Assembly (NCBI RefSeq): GCF_900143525.1 | Contig: NZ_FREZ01000005.1 | Coordinates: forward strand, 62,003 to 126,002 | DNA: 64,000 nucleotides | Direction: 5' to 3' | Origin: Ruegeria sp. Alg231-54 | Lineage (GTDB): Bacteria > Pseudomonadota > Alphaproteobacteria > Rhodobacterales > Rhodobacteraceae | Part shown: positions 9,101-15,938 of the stretch, piece by piece | Layout: each line of letters begins with the position of its first letter | Numbering within the stretch: the stretch's first letter is position 1 | Program-made: the position numbers and the translations under genes | The notes under the pieces: generated by a model | Seen by the model: only the letters and a program-made list of their open reading frames with translations | What the model was told of the DNA's origin: nothing | Database searches by the model: none

Positions 9101-11463
9101 AAGACGGGTTTCGTGATGAGATGCTGGGCGAGCATCTCAATCGCTTCGTCTTCGGTGATCTCGGGGTTCAGGTCGTCTTGGAGTTCAGCGAGGAAGGCGA
9201 GGAAGGCGGTGCGCTCCGGTCCCTCTTGCGCGACGATGGTCTTGATGCGCGTGATGTGGGTCTGGGCGATCTCCGCGATGTCCTTGGCCCATTTGTCCCA
9301 ATATTCGCGGGTACCGCATTTCTCGACGATCTTCGCCATGATGGCGCGTGTGAACTCATCGAAGACGAATGCGCCCTGCGCGTCAACGTCGTCAGTTCTT
9401 TGCGGCGCTGAGCCTTCCTTGCCGATCTCGGAACCGGGCTTGCTGCGTTTTTGCTTGTTGGTGTCGAAGTCGTCGACAACAGCTGTCAGTTCTCGCAACT
9501 CGCTCTCTGATGAAATGCTGACCAGCTCAATCTTGTCGCTGATATCTTCGCCCAGCTCCGCTTGATTGATTCGGGCGTCCAGACGTTCGTCGTGGGCGCG
9601 TAGAGCGTTGAGGATCTGCCAGACGACCTTGTATCGCTCATTGTCGTTCAAAGCCTCCTCAGGCTTCGTATTGGGCGGTATGGCGACGGGCAGAATGACG
9701 TAGCCCAGCTTCTTGCCCTCTGCGCGCCGCATGACGCGGCCTACGGACTGTACAACGTCGATTTGGCTCTTGCGGGGGTGCATGAACATAATGGCATCCA
9801 GAGCGGGCACGTCGACTCCCTCAGAGAGTACCTTAGCGTTGGTTAGGATGCGACATGTGTTGTCGCCTGCGTCGGCCTTGAGCCAGTTCAGCATTTCCTC
9901 ACGCGAGCTGGCGTTGTAGCTGCCGTCGATGTGGCGGACTTCGGTGCTTAGATGGTGGTCGTCGTCGATCAGGTCATTGCCAACGTATTCGTCGACCACC
10001 TGCGTGAATTCGTCTTCGATGATCTCGGATTTCCTAATGCTCTGGCAGAAGGCCAGTGCGCGTTTCATGGGGCGCGGGTCAAACTCCAAGTCCTTGACAA
10101 GGTCGCTTTTCGTCAGGGCCTTGTAACACCCGATGATCTTCGTCGCGTCATCCATCGTTAGCTCAGCACCGTCTTTGAGACGGTTCTGGATCGTGTCCGA
10201 TACCAATTGCTGATCAACGGCAAGCACGACGACTTTGTAATCGGTCAGGAGTTGGTTCTCGACAGCCCAACCAAAGCCACGGTGGAACAGGTCCTTTCCG
10301 AAATCGGCTTCGTCATCCATCGATGCAATTTTTGCTTCATAATCGTCTGCTTTGCGTTTCGCAGTGTCTGCGAAGATGCGCGGTGTCGCGGTCATGTAGA
10401 GACGCTTCTTTGCCGCGACATAGGCGTTGTCATGAATCCGGACGAAGTTGCTGTCGTCTTCGTCTTTTAGCGTTACGCCCGTCGTCCGATGTGCCTCATC
10501 ACAAATCACCAGATCGAACTCAGGCAAATCGTAGTTTTTCTGGGCGCGTGTTAGAACGTCAATCGAATGGTAAGTGGAGAAGACCACCGTCATCAGATCT
10601 GACGGCGCTGACAGGACCTGACGGGCGATTTTCTCCGGGTCAGTCGTCGCAGGGAATGCCAGATCATGCACATTTAGATCAAGACTGTCTGCATCAGCTC
10701 TACGCCCAACCTTGGTATCAGAGCAGGCGGAAAAAGCCGTTAACTCTTCCTTACTGTCGTTTTTCCATTCTCTGACGGTTTGGGACATCAATGCTAGCGA
10801 GGGGACCATGAACAGGACCCGCTTTCCCTTACCGGCCAGAGTTTCGGCTATACGCAGCCCTGTGAACGTCTTGCCTGTCCCGCAAGCCATGATTAGTTTG
10901 CCGCGATCAGCGGTTTCGAGACCTGCCACGACTTCTCGGAGCGCGTCCCTTTGGTGGTCGCGGAGCTGTTTCTTCGGCGCAAGGCTGACAGTTCCTGTGC
11001 GGATGAACCGAGACCAATCAATCCGGCTTGCTTCAAGTTCGGCGACACTGATCCGGTTCCATGCTTTGGAGAGCTTATCCAGTGTTTCCTGCGCGTTACG
11101 ACCTAGTTCTTTGTGTGTCGTGTCCGCAATGACCAGCCGCGTAAACAGATCATTGGACGCTGCGGATATGAAGCTGTCGATATCCGGTTTTTGAATACTC
11201 TGACTGGGCGCATAGAATTTGCACTGGATAGCTGCGTAGCCGGACCCATCCGATAGAGTCCCTACGAGGTCGATTCCGGTATCTGCGTTGCTCCAGCCTT
11301 GGGAGGTGGCCCAATCAGCAAACGTCTCAACTTTGGAGTAGTACTGGCGTTGCGTGTCGTCGTTTTCCAAGAAGACGCGTACAAGGCGCTCAAAATAGTC
11401 GCCTTTTTCGCGTTCGGTTCGCGCGGAAGCCCGATACTCTTTCAAAATGTCATTAAGAAGCAC
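6136..11463 (-). CDS. Type ISP restriction-modification enzyme (nuclease-helicase-methyltransferase fusion)
   Basis: Single-chain restriction-modification protein of 1,775 residues, LlaGI/LlaBIII-like. The N-terminal Mrr-like nuclease has GIDLVG (D65) and the QxK pair IQCKFY (Q80, K82). An SF2 translocase follows: Walker A ACGTGKT at 193-199, DEAH at 322-325, TATPR near 360 and QSVGRVMRRA near 572-581. A helical coupler leads to an N6-adenine methyltransferase with motif I DPFTGTGTF at 907-915 and motif IV NPPY at 1020-1023. The last roughly 600 residues should hold target recognition. Expected action: methylate one strand of an asymmetric site, translocate on unmethylated phage DNA and cut it. 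The start is GTG at 11463, matching the family-like beginning before EREKGDYFERL. All catalytic motifs appear intact. Longer than the described LlaGI (about 1,570 aa). Confidence 0.92.
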   Translation of the reverse strand: MLLNDILKEYRASARTEREKGDYFERLVRVFLENDDTQRQYYSKVETFADWATSQGWSNADTGIDLVGTLSDGSGYAAIQCKFYAPSQSIQKPDIDSFISAASNDLFTRLVIADTTHKELGRNAQETLDKLSKAWNRISVAELEASRIDWSRFIRTGTVSLAPKKQLRDHQRDALREVVAGLETADRGKLIMACGTGKTFTGLRIAETLAGKGKRVLFMVPSLALMSQTVREWKNDSKEELTAFSACSDTKVGRRADADSLDLNVHDLAFPATTDPEKIARQVLSAPSDLMTVVFSTYHSIDVLTRAQKNYDLPEFDLVICDEAHRTTGVTLKDEDDSNFVRIHDNAYVAAKKRLYMTATPRIFADTAKRKADDYEAKIASMDDEADFGKDLFHRGFGWAVENQLLTDYKVVVLAVDQQLVSDTIQNRLKDGAELTMDDATKIIGCYKALTKSDLVKDLEFDPRPMKRALAFCQSIRKSEIIEDEFTQVVDEYVGNDLIDDDHHLSTEVRHIDGSYNASSREEMLNWLKADAGDNTCRILTNAKVLSEGVDVPALDAIMFMHPRKSQIDVVQSVGRVMRRAEGKKLGYVILPVAIPPNTKPEEALNDNERYKVVWQILNALRAHDERLDARINQAELGEDISDKIELVSISSESELRELTAVVDDFDTNKQKRSKPGSEIGKEGSAPQRTDDVDAQGAFVFDEFTRAIMAKIVEKCGTREYWDKWAKDIAEIAQTHITRIKTIVAQEGPERTAFLAFLAELQDDLNPEITEDEAIEMLAQHLITKPVFDALFKSSDFTKENPVSRAMEIVLDQLHQHNLSKESESLAKFYASVERRAEGIVTATGRQELILKLYESFFKGAFEKLTQRLGIVYTPVEVVDFILHSVNDVLRAQFGQTLGSRGVHILDPFTGTGTFITRLLQSGLIAPEELEHKYQHEIHANEIVLLAYYIAAVNIETVYHELAQGALSDDASYEPFKGILLTDTFQMYEQDRDMIANLLPDNSERRTKQKALDIRVIVGNPPYSAGQKSENENAKNIGYPALDERIRETYAAASNAQLQKNLYDSYIRAFRWASDRIGDAGIMAFVSGSAWIERSFADGMRKCLAEEYTDLHVFHLRGDIRKNMLSKGAAREGQNVFGSGSMTGISIALLVKNPNASAHGHIHFHDVGPDLTTSEKLGIIRNFRSIDGITQAKGWRRITPDAKNDWLDQVDPSFDEFPVLGAKRGEEEGLFDNYSQGVLSARDAWTYNSSRRKLASDMRRMIDFYNAEVGRYEKEGQPKDVGRFADDDARKISWTGNLKADLGRMKALEYLDGAVRPAIYRPFMLQWQYFDRRLNERVYQMPRIFPQSETKNLAIQVAGTGARAGFSVLMSDALPSYDLVEKGQCFPLYLYEENQPADGLFAASSDQASGLTRHDAITDNGLAHFQAAYPGQEISKEDLFYYIYGLLHSPDYRERFKNNLAKQLPRIPAVKTYDDFAAFVEAGRALGDLHVNFESAEPYMVTFKEGDHRLIPEAQDDPVAFYRVKHTKKWKWGSKGKEKDLTTVIYNENITLQNIPQEAYDYVVNGKPALEWVMERQIVKTDKKSGIVNDANDYANETVGDPKYLLELFQRVITVSLETMKIVNSLPPLDIDTGEQKGVRSVTDLKSAINKHWAGTPAAETALQIVEAVSWGKVVAGETLRVSGLLKLLGRNELEEDIVAALAILVQSEYAIFSASAEFVDDDAVRHQLSSEEFQRALDVDTVLHPITNKKVKNASKHVIPFFQLDSDLFEVPEA

Positions 11464-11657
11464 TTGCCGTTACCCCATTCTAAGATTGTTGCTGTTTGGG
11501 GTCCTGTACGTTTTAGCATGGGAGGCACCGTCGGAACTTCCGGCCATGATCGTAGGTCTGCCCTCGTTCTTAGTTAATTGCACCTTAGGCGCATGATCAA
11601 ATACACGGAACCCTCAACCGAAGTGAAGCTCAATTTAAAGAAGATAGATACATAGCC
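11464..11657. promoter_or_regulatory. Divergent intergenic region of the island
   Basis: This 194-bp gap separates the leftward restriction-modification operon from the rightward polymerase-like gene and must carry promoters for both. I see no strong sigma70 consensus. An in-frame TAG (11653-11655) lies just before the GTG at 11658, so the polymerase-like gene cannot begin further upstream in its frame. Confidence 0.4.
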
Positions 11658-13064
11658 GTGAATGCTCGACCTTTTGACCCACAGTGGACGACAGACAACC
11701 CAACACTCAATACGTATCTAAACAGCCTATGCGCAGGCCTATCTGTCAGAAAGGAAGGTCAACGTCGACGGAGGCGAGAAGCACAGGCGCGTTATGAAGC
11801 TTCCATTAAGTCCATCGTCATTGACCTGTATAGGGCACACCTAAGCGACCCGACGCTTGAAGTCGGTATAGGGGCGGGTACAACGTACCTGCAGAACATG
11901 AGCACGTCCCGATATGGTGCCAGCTTCATCTCGGCCCGCACGTTCATTGACGCGATGAACGCACTACAGGGGGCAGGGCTTGTGGAGCAGAGTACCGCAT
12001 ATTGGCATGATCCTGCAGGTAATAGCAGTCGAACAGCGCGGTATGTGCCGACACCGGGACTATTGATGGGCCTTGTGCAGACAGGGACCAACGTAGTGGA
12101 CCTACGCAGGCACCAGAGCGCGGAAGGCATACGCTTAAAGGATAATGATAAAGCCCTTGTCGAGTACGGCGACAATGCCTTTGCCACGGGCGCGCGGGAC
12201 CGTCTGCGCATCATCAACGATATGTTGACGAACCATTGGGCAGACTTGGCGCTGAGTGATGAACAACTTGCTGAGGAGATGGCGCACCTAAGAGGGACAC
12301 GAGACGAGGAGGCAACACAGTCCTTCGACTTTGCCGCACGCACCGTGTACCGCGTCTTCAATAACAGCGACTGGCAACAAGGCGGGCGTTTCTATGGTGC
12401 GTGGTGGATCAGTTGCCCTAGCAGGTTGAGGCAGCACATCCTGATAGATGGCAAGCGCACAGTTGAAGTGGACTACTCAGGGTTACATGCTGCTATGCTC
12501 TACGCCGAAGCGGACTTAGACGTACCTAACGACCCCTATGCACGGTGTTTGTCCAGGGCAGGTGACAAGGCAGAACGCAAACTGGTGAAACGCACTTTCA
12601 ATGCGCTCCTGAACGCCGACAAGGTAAGCCGTGTGAGTGAGATTGAGGGCTACACATCAGACCTGACCGGGCGAGACTGGCCAGAGTTCAAGCAGTACAT
12701 AGTAGCACAATACCCAGAGTTCTCTCATCACTTCGGCTCAGGGGTGGGACTTAGGTTGCAGCGGAAGGATAGTGATCTGGCAGAGGCAGTCATGCTGCAG
12801 TTCGCAGCAATGGGTTATGCCTGCCTTCCTGTCCACGACAGCTTCATCGTCCACCATGGGCTGGAGCACGATTTGGCCAACGCGATGAACAGGGCATTCC
12901 ACGCAGAGTTCGGCATAGATGGAAAGGTCGGAGTGGAAGTGGGTGTCGGTGAAACAGTTGAAGGGAGTAGCACACCGATTGGTTTGAACATCAACGACTT
13001 ACTGCACCCAACAGGCCATGAGGGAAGGTTGTCCAAGTTCTGGTCTAACAAGGGAGACAGATAA
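11658..13064 (+). CDS. Family-A polymerase palm-like protein of unknown function
   Basis: A 468-residue protein with no name I can give. The C-terminal half carries three spaced motifs of the Pol I/T7 RNA polymerase superfamily: motif A EVDYSGLHAAMLYA (D272), motif B-like ERKLVKRTFNALLNA (R307, K311) and motif C LPVHDSFIV (H393, D394), the last preceded by a helix like the ADI region of Pol I. DYSGLH and HDSF recall single-subunit RNA polymerases as much as DNA polymerases. The N-terminal 250 residues have no exonuclease motifs; residues 90-140 (SARTFIDAMNALQGAGLV...) resemble a winged helix of plasmid replication initiators. About half the size of Pol I. The only possible start is GTG at 11658, with a poorly spaced AAAGAAG upstream. 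Possible roles are island replication or a nucleotide-polymerising defence; neither is shown. Confidence 0.7.
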   Translation: MNARPFDPQWTTDNPTLNTYLNSLCAGLSVRKEGQRRRRREAQARYEASIKSIVIDLYRAHLSDPTLEVGIGAGTTYLQNMSTSRYGASFISARTFIDAMNALQGAGLVEQSTAYWHDPAGNSSRTARYVPTPGLLMGLVQTGTNVVDLRRHQSAEGIRLKDNDKALVEYGDNAFATGARDRLRIINDMLTNHWADLALSDEQLAEEMAHLRGTRDEEATQSFDFAARTVYRVFNNSDWQQGGRFYGAWWISCPSRLRQHILIDGKRTVEVDYSGLHAAMLYAEADLDVPNDPYARCLSRAGDKAERKLVKRTFNALLNADKVSRVSEIEGYTSDLTGRDWPEFKQYIVAQYPEFSHHFGSGVGLRLQRKDSDLAEAVMLQFAAMGYACLPVHDSFIVHHGLEHDLANAMNRAFHAEFGIDGKVGVEVGVGETVEGSSTPIGLNINDLLHPTGHEGRLSKFWSNKGDR

Positions 13065-13189
13065 GCTGGTCCAGTGCCATTTTTTATCTTTTCTGTATAG
13101 ATGTAGCAATTGAATTTTCTGGGCTATAGCACCGCTATTTCATGGCTAATAAAATTTATCTGGATATTAACCTGTTCGGTCACGCCCTA

Positions 13190-13227
13190 CGGCGCTCCCT
13201 CATTACTAGTAACGATAAGGAGCGCCG
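13190..13227. terminator. Large palindrome downstream of the integrase gene
   Basis: Perfect 9-bp arms CGGCGCTCC (13190-13198) and GGAGCGCCG (13219-13227) enclose a second perfect palindrome, TTACTAGTAA (13203-13212). It lies 8 bp after the integrase stop and also downstream of the polymerase-like gene, so it may end transcription from both sides. It lacks a U-tract, so a cruciform protein-binding site is the alternative. Confidence 0.5.
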
Positions 13228-13234
13228 GGATTGG

Positions 13235-14821
13235 TTAAACCTTTAGACGCCTAATGGCCTCGCCAAGCTGATCAAGTGTATAGCCCTCACGCAGATACAC
13301 CTCCTGTGTGACACCGGAACGAGCGTGTCCCACAATGCACTGGATGATTGGTTCTGCCACGTTTGCCTGACCAAGTCGCGTCACGACCGTATGTCGCAGG
13401 CTGTGAAACACCAATCCGGGCTCCTTGAGGCCCAGTTTAGGTAGGAAACTCTCGTTGCACCAGCGTCCTAAGGCGCGACCATAGCCGCCGTTGGCGTTGT
13501 AGTTGTAGTCGGGGAATAGCCGGGTGCCATTCCGGCGGCTGTCCACGAAGTCGAGGAAGCCTAGGCGGATCAAATCTGGGTGTACCGGGACCTTCCGTCG
13601 CGCTGCTGTGGACTTCACGCTCTTGTTGTCGTCGTCACCTTCGTCTGTGATGTTGAGGAACCACGTGCCGCATTCCTGCTGCACATCCTTGATGCCGAGT
13701 TGACATATTTCATTCAGCCGGGCTCCAGTGAATATGCCAAGCAGCATCCCCCACTTGTGGCTGTCCTTACGCACCAGCCCGGACGGGTTTGTGGTGAGTT
13801 CGGTGTACAAAAACCGGATTTGCTCAGGTGAGAAGGGTTTGCGCTGGTTCGTACTGTTTTTTTCTTTGGCCACCTTCATGCCATCGAAGAGGCTGTGCGG
13901 TGAATAACCGTGCCGTTCAGCCCAATCAAAAAAACCCTTGAACATTTGTATGTGGCTATTGATCGTTTTGGGGGCGATCTTCTTCTGGCCCGGTAGCTTG
14001 ATGACTTCCATCAACGGCATGTTTTTTAGTGCAGGCTTAGTATTCCGACTGGAGGGTAAGGCTTGCAGAACCTTTTTGACTTCGTTCGCGTCCTGCTTCG
14101 CTATCGTGCTCAGCAACCTTTCTGGCCCGAAGTACTCAACAAGAATATTCAGGTATGCTCGGTTCTGTCCGACTGTTTTTTCCGCCCACTGACGCGAATG
14201 TTCCGCGATGAAGTCATCTATCGCGGTGCCTATTGGCGAAGAGGCGGGGAGGACCTTTGCAGGCTGCGAGATAGCCACGGCTGGGGCATCATCATAAGAA
14301 TAGTGTTCAAGGCGTTCTACCGCCTCCAGAACGCGTCTCAGCATGTCCCTACGCCCTTTTCGCATTTCGCGGCGAAGGTCCAGCGCGTTGTCCTCCCAGT
14401 CCTGAGAATCTATGTCAGAGGCTTTGCAAAACGCATCGCTGTCGAGATAGAGGTCGGACAGTAGGTCCTCGCCCTCAGCCGCGTTCTCATGGATTTCAAT
14501 CTCTTGCTGCATTGCACTGACGGCTTTTTCTGGAAAGCCTTTGTCGTTCAGCCGCTCCAAGTACTTGTCCAGCGAAGCCTTAAAGTACCGTTGCACCATT
14601 GATCTGATTTGGTCTTGTCTTAGCCGTGCCACGTTTTCTTGATCCGGTATTAATCGGCCGCAAGATGATAGAAATCGCGCCAGATCACCAGCCCTGCGCG
14701 GGCAGCGGGTACGCAACGATATTCTTACGGTCGCCCGCTTTTGCTCTGTAGAGGGAGGGATAGGCCAGCGGAAGTAGTAAACGCCATGTCTTGAAAGGCT
14801 TAGATAAGATGACAGCATCAT
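13235..14821 (-). CDS. Tyrosine recombinase (island integrase)
   Basis: Site-specific integrase, about 528 residues from the ATG at 14821. The N-terminus (SLSRHGVYYFRW) resembles the DUF6538-type arm-binding segment common in alphaproteobacterial integrases. A SAM-like core-binding domain follows (about residues 195-310), then the catalytic domain with TGARLNEI (Arg368), HSLRHT (His473, Arg476), VGHARSG (His499) and the nucleophile in QEVYL (Tyr509). All catalytic residues are present, so it is probably active. It lies beside attR and tRNA-Cys, the usual arrangement. An upstream in-frame GTG at 14860 would add 13 residues, but those codons overlap the arm-site motif 14828-14844, so I prefer 14821 (or the adjacent ATG at 14818). 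Confidence 0.95.
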   Translation of the reverse strand: MMLSSYLSLSRHGVYYFRWPIPPSTEQKRATVRISLRTRCPRRAGDLARFLSSCGRLIPDQENVARLRQDQIRSMVQRYFKASLDKYLERLNDKGFPEKAVSAMQQEIEIHENAAEGEDLLSDLYLDSDAFCKASDIDSQDWEDNALDLRREMRKGRRDMLRRVLEAVERLEHYSYDDAPAVAISQPAKVLPASSPIGTAIDDFIAEHSRQWAEKTVGQNRAYLNILVEYFGPERLLSTIAKQDANEVKKVLQALPSSRNTKPALKNMPLMEVIKLPGQKKIAPKTINSHIQMFKGFFDWAERHGYSPHSLFDGMKVAKEKNSTNQRKPFSPEQIRFLYTELTTNPSGLVRKDSHKWGMLLGIFTGARLNEICQLGIKDVQQECGTWFLNITDEGDDDNKSVKSTAARRKVPVHPDLIRLGFLDFVDSRRNGTRLFPDYNYNANGGYGRALGRWCNESFLPKLGLKEPGLVFHSLRHTVVTRLGQANVAEPIIQCIVGHARSGVTQEVYLREGYTLDQLGEAIRRLKV

Positions 14822-14827
14822 CGTAGG

Positions 14828-14844
14828 TGTGTCCCACTTTGTGT
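14828..14844 (+). repeat. Putative integrase arm-type site, right copy
   Basis: TGTGTCCCACTTTGTGT differs from 5172-5188 at one base and lies 41 bp inside attR, immediately upstream of the integrase ATG. Its place over the likely integrase promoter region suggests binding here could also repress integrase expression. Confidence 0.5.
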
Positions 14845-14885
14845 CACACCCGAGCACCACACGGCTAAGTCAATGATTTAGAATA

Positions 14886-14905
14886 AAATGGAGGCGAGTA
14901 CCGGA
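14886..14905. repeat. attR within tRNA-Cys 3' end
   Basis: Second copy of the 20-bp core shared with 5092-5111. It overlaps the last 17 bases of the intact tRNA-Cys, so the island restored a functional 3' end when it integrated. Confidence 0.9.
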
Positions 14906-14962
14906 ATCGAACCGGTGTACACGGATTTGCAATCCGCTGCGTCACCACTCCGCCAACTCGCC
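14889..14962 (-). tRNA. tRNA-Cys (GCA)
   Basis: On the minus strand the 74-nt sequence begins GGCGAGTTGGCGGAGTGG, has anticodon loop ATTGCAAAT (anticodon GCA, cysteine), T-loop GGTTCGAATCC and ends CTCGCCTCCA. The acceptor stem GGCGAGT/ACTCGCC pairs and the CCA is encoded. It is the attachment site of the neighbouring island and remains intact. Confidence 0.98.
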
Positions 14963-15177
14963 TTTTCAAGTAAAATCAAATACTTGCCGTGGTGTGACCG
15001 GCGTTTTAGCAGCTTTCGACAGGAGCGTCCAGAGGGGGGAGCGCAAATTTCAGGGCCGGGTGCAAACTTAGTCTTCGGTTGCGACGTTGTATCTTGTGAA
15101 GATTGGAAAGTTTCCGTGTCTGAGCCGTTGCCGGTTTTTCAAGGATGTGGCAGAACTCAATCACCCAAGGGAGCAAG

Positions 15178-15843
15178 ATGAGCGATCCAATGACAGATTT
15201 CGCAGCCCGCCGCCGGACGATGGTCGATACGCAGATACGTCCTTCTGATGTCACTAAGTTTCCCATCATAGACGCGATGCTGACCGTCAAGCGCGAGAAT
15301 TTCGTGCCGGATGCGCAGCGCGAGGCCGCCTATGTCGAGGGATTGATCGAGCTGGGTGACGGGCGCTGCATGCTAGAGCCGCGGACCCTGGCTAAGATGC
15401 TGGACATATTGAACATCTCCAACGACGAGTCGGTTTTGGATATTGCTCCGGCCTTGGGGTATTCGACCGCTGTCGCTGCGCGCATGGCACAGCTGGTTGT
15501 CGCCGTAGAGGAAGACGAGAGCCTTGCGACCGAATCCCAGTCCATCCTGATTGAGGCGGAGGCAGACAACGCGATTGTCCATGTCGGCCCGCTTGAGCTA
15601 GGTGCCCCCGAACATGGGCCTTATGACGTGATCATGATCCAGGGCGGTGTTGAACAGGTTCCGGTTGCTTTGATCGCACAGCTTAAGGATCATGGGCGAA
15701 TTGCCTGCCTTTTTGTCCAAGGTGCGCTGGGGATCGTCCGTATCGGTCATAAATCAGGGGATCGTGTGACCTGGCGGGATGCGTTTAACGCCAATGCACC
15801 GATTTTGCAGACATTTTCCAAGAATCGTGTATTTTCGCTATAG
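15178..15843 (+). CDS. Protein-L-isoaspartate O-methyltransferase-like protein
   Basis: SAM-dependent methyltransferase of the PIMT family, 221 residues from the ATG at 15178, which follows the ribosome-binding site AAGGGAGCAAG; the ORF could be read from 15145 but without such a signal. The family start RRTMVDTQIRPSDVTKFPIIDAM is recognisable (partial). The SAM-binding region reads SVLDIAPALGYSTAVAA where typical enzymes have a G-x-G-S/T-G-Y loop, so the glycine loop is degenerate. It may therefore have diverged in substrate or activity. It stands just upstream of tolC on the same strand, 95 bp away, an arrangement I believe is common in Rhodobacterales; any functional link is unknown. Confidence 0.82.
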   Translation: MSDPMTDFAARRRTMVDTQIRPSDVTKFPIIDAMLTVKRENFVPDAQREAAYVEGLIELGDGRCMLEPRTLAKMLDILNISNDESVLDIAPALGYSTAVAARMAQLVVAVEEDESLATESQSILIEAEADNAIVHVGPLELGAPEHGPYDVIMIQGGVEQVPVALIAQLKDHGRIACLFVQGALGIVRIGHKSGDRVTWRDAFNANAPILQTFSKNRVFSL

Positions 15844-15938
15844 TTTGATAGCTGATTTTTCTGCCGCCTTGATTAGTTTAACGCAAACGCGCAAACTATA
15901 GGCAGAGCAGGGTAATTTCGATTTGAGAGGATTTCGTT

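Larger units (their letters stand above)
5092..14905. mobile_element. tRNA-Cys-integrated genomic island (defence-type cargo)
   Basis: A 9.8-kb element bounded by a 20-bp direct repeat (5092-5111 and 14886-14905) that matches the 3' end of the intact tRNA-Cys at its right edge. Inside are a tyrosine recombinase next to the tRNA, a type ISP restriction-modification gene, a PD-(D/E)XK-like gene overlapping it, and a divergent polymerase-like gene. No conjugation, capsid or obvious replication-initiator gene is seen, so it is a minimal integrative island or satellite that may need a helper to move. Host functions resume on both sides. Base composition inside looks lower in GC than the flanks, judged by eye and not computed. 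Confidence 0.88.

Noticed and set aside
11658..13064. Reverse transcriptase or retron
   Set aside because: No YxDD box; the motif C is HDSF and motif A is DYSGLH, which fit family A polymerases.
5092..14905. Intact prophage
   Set aside because: Apart from the integrase there is no capsid, terminase, portal, tail or lysis gene.
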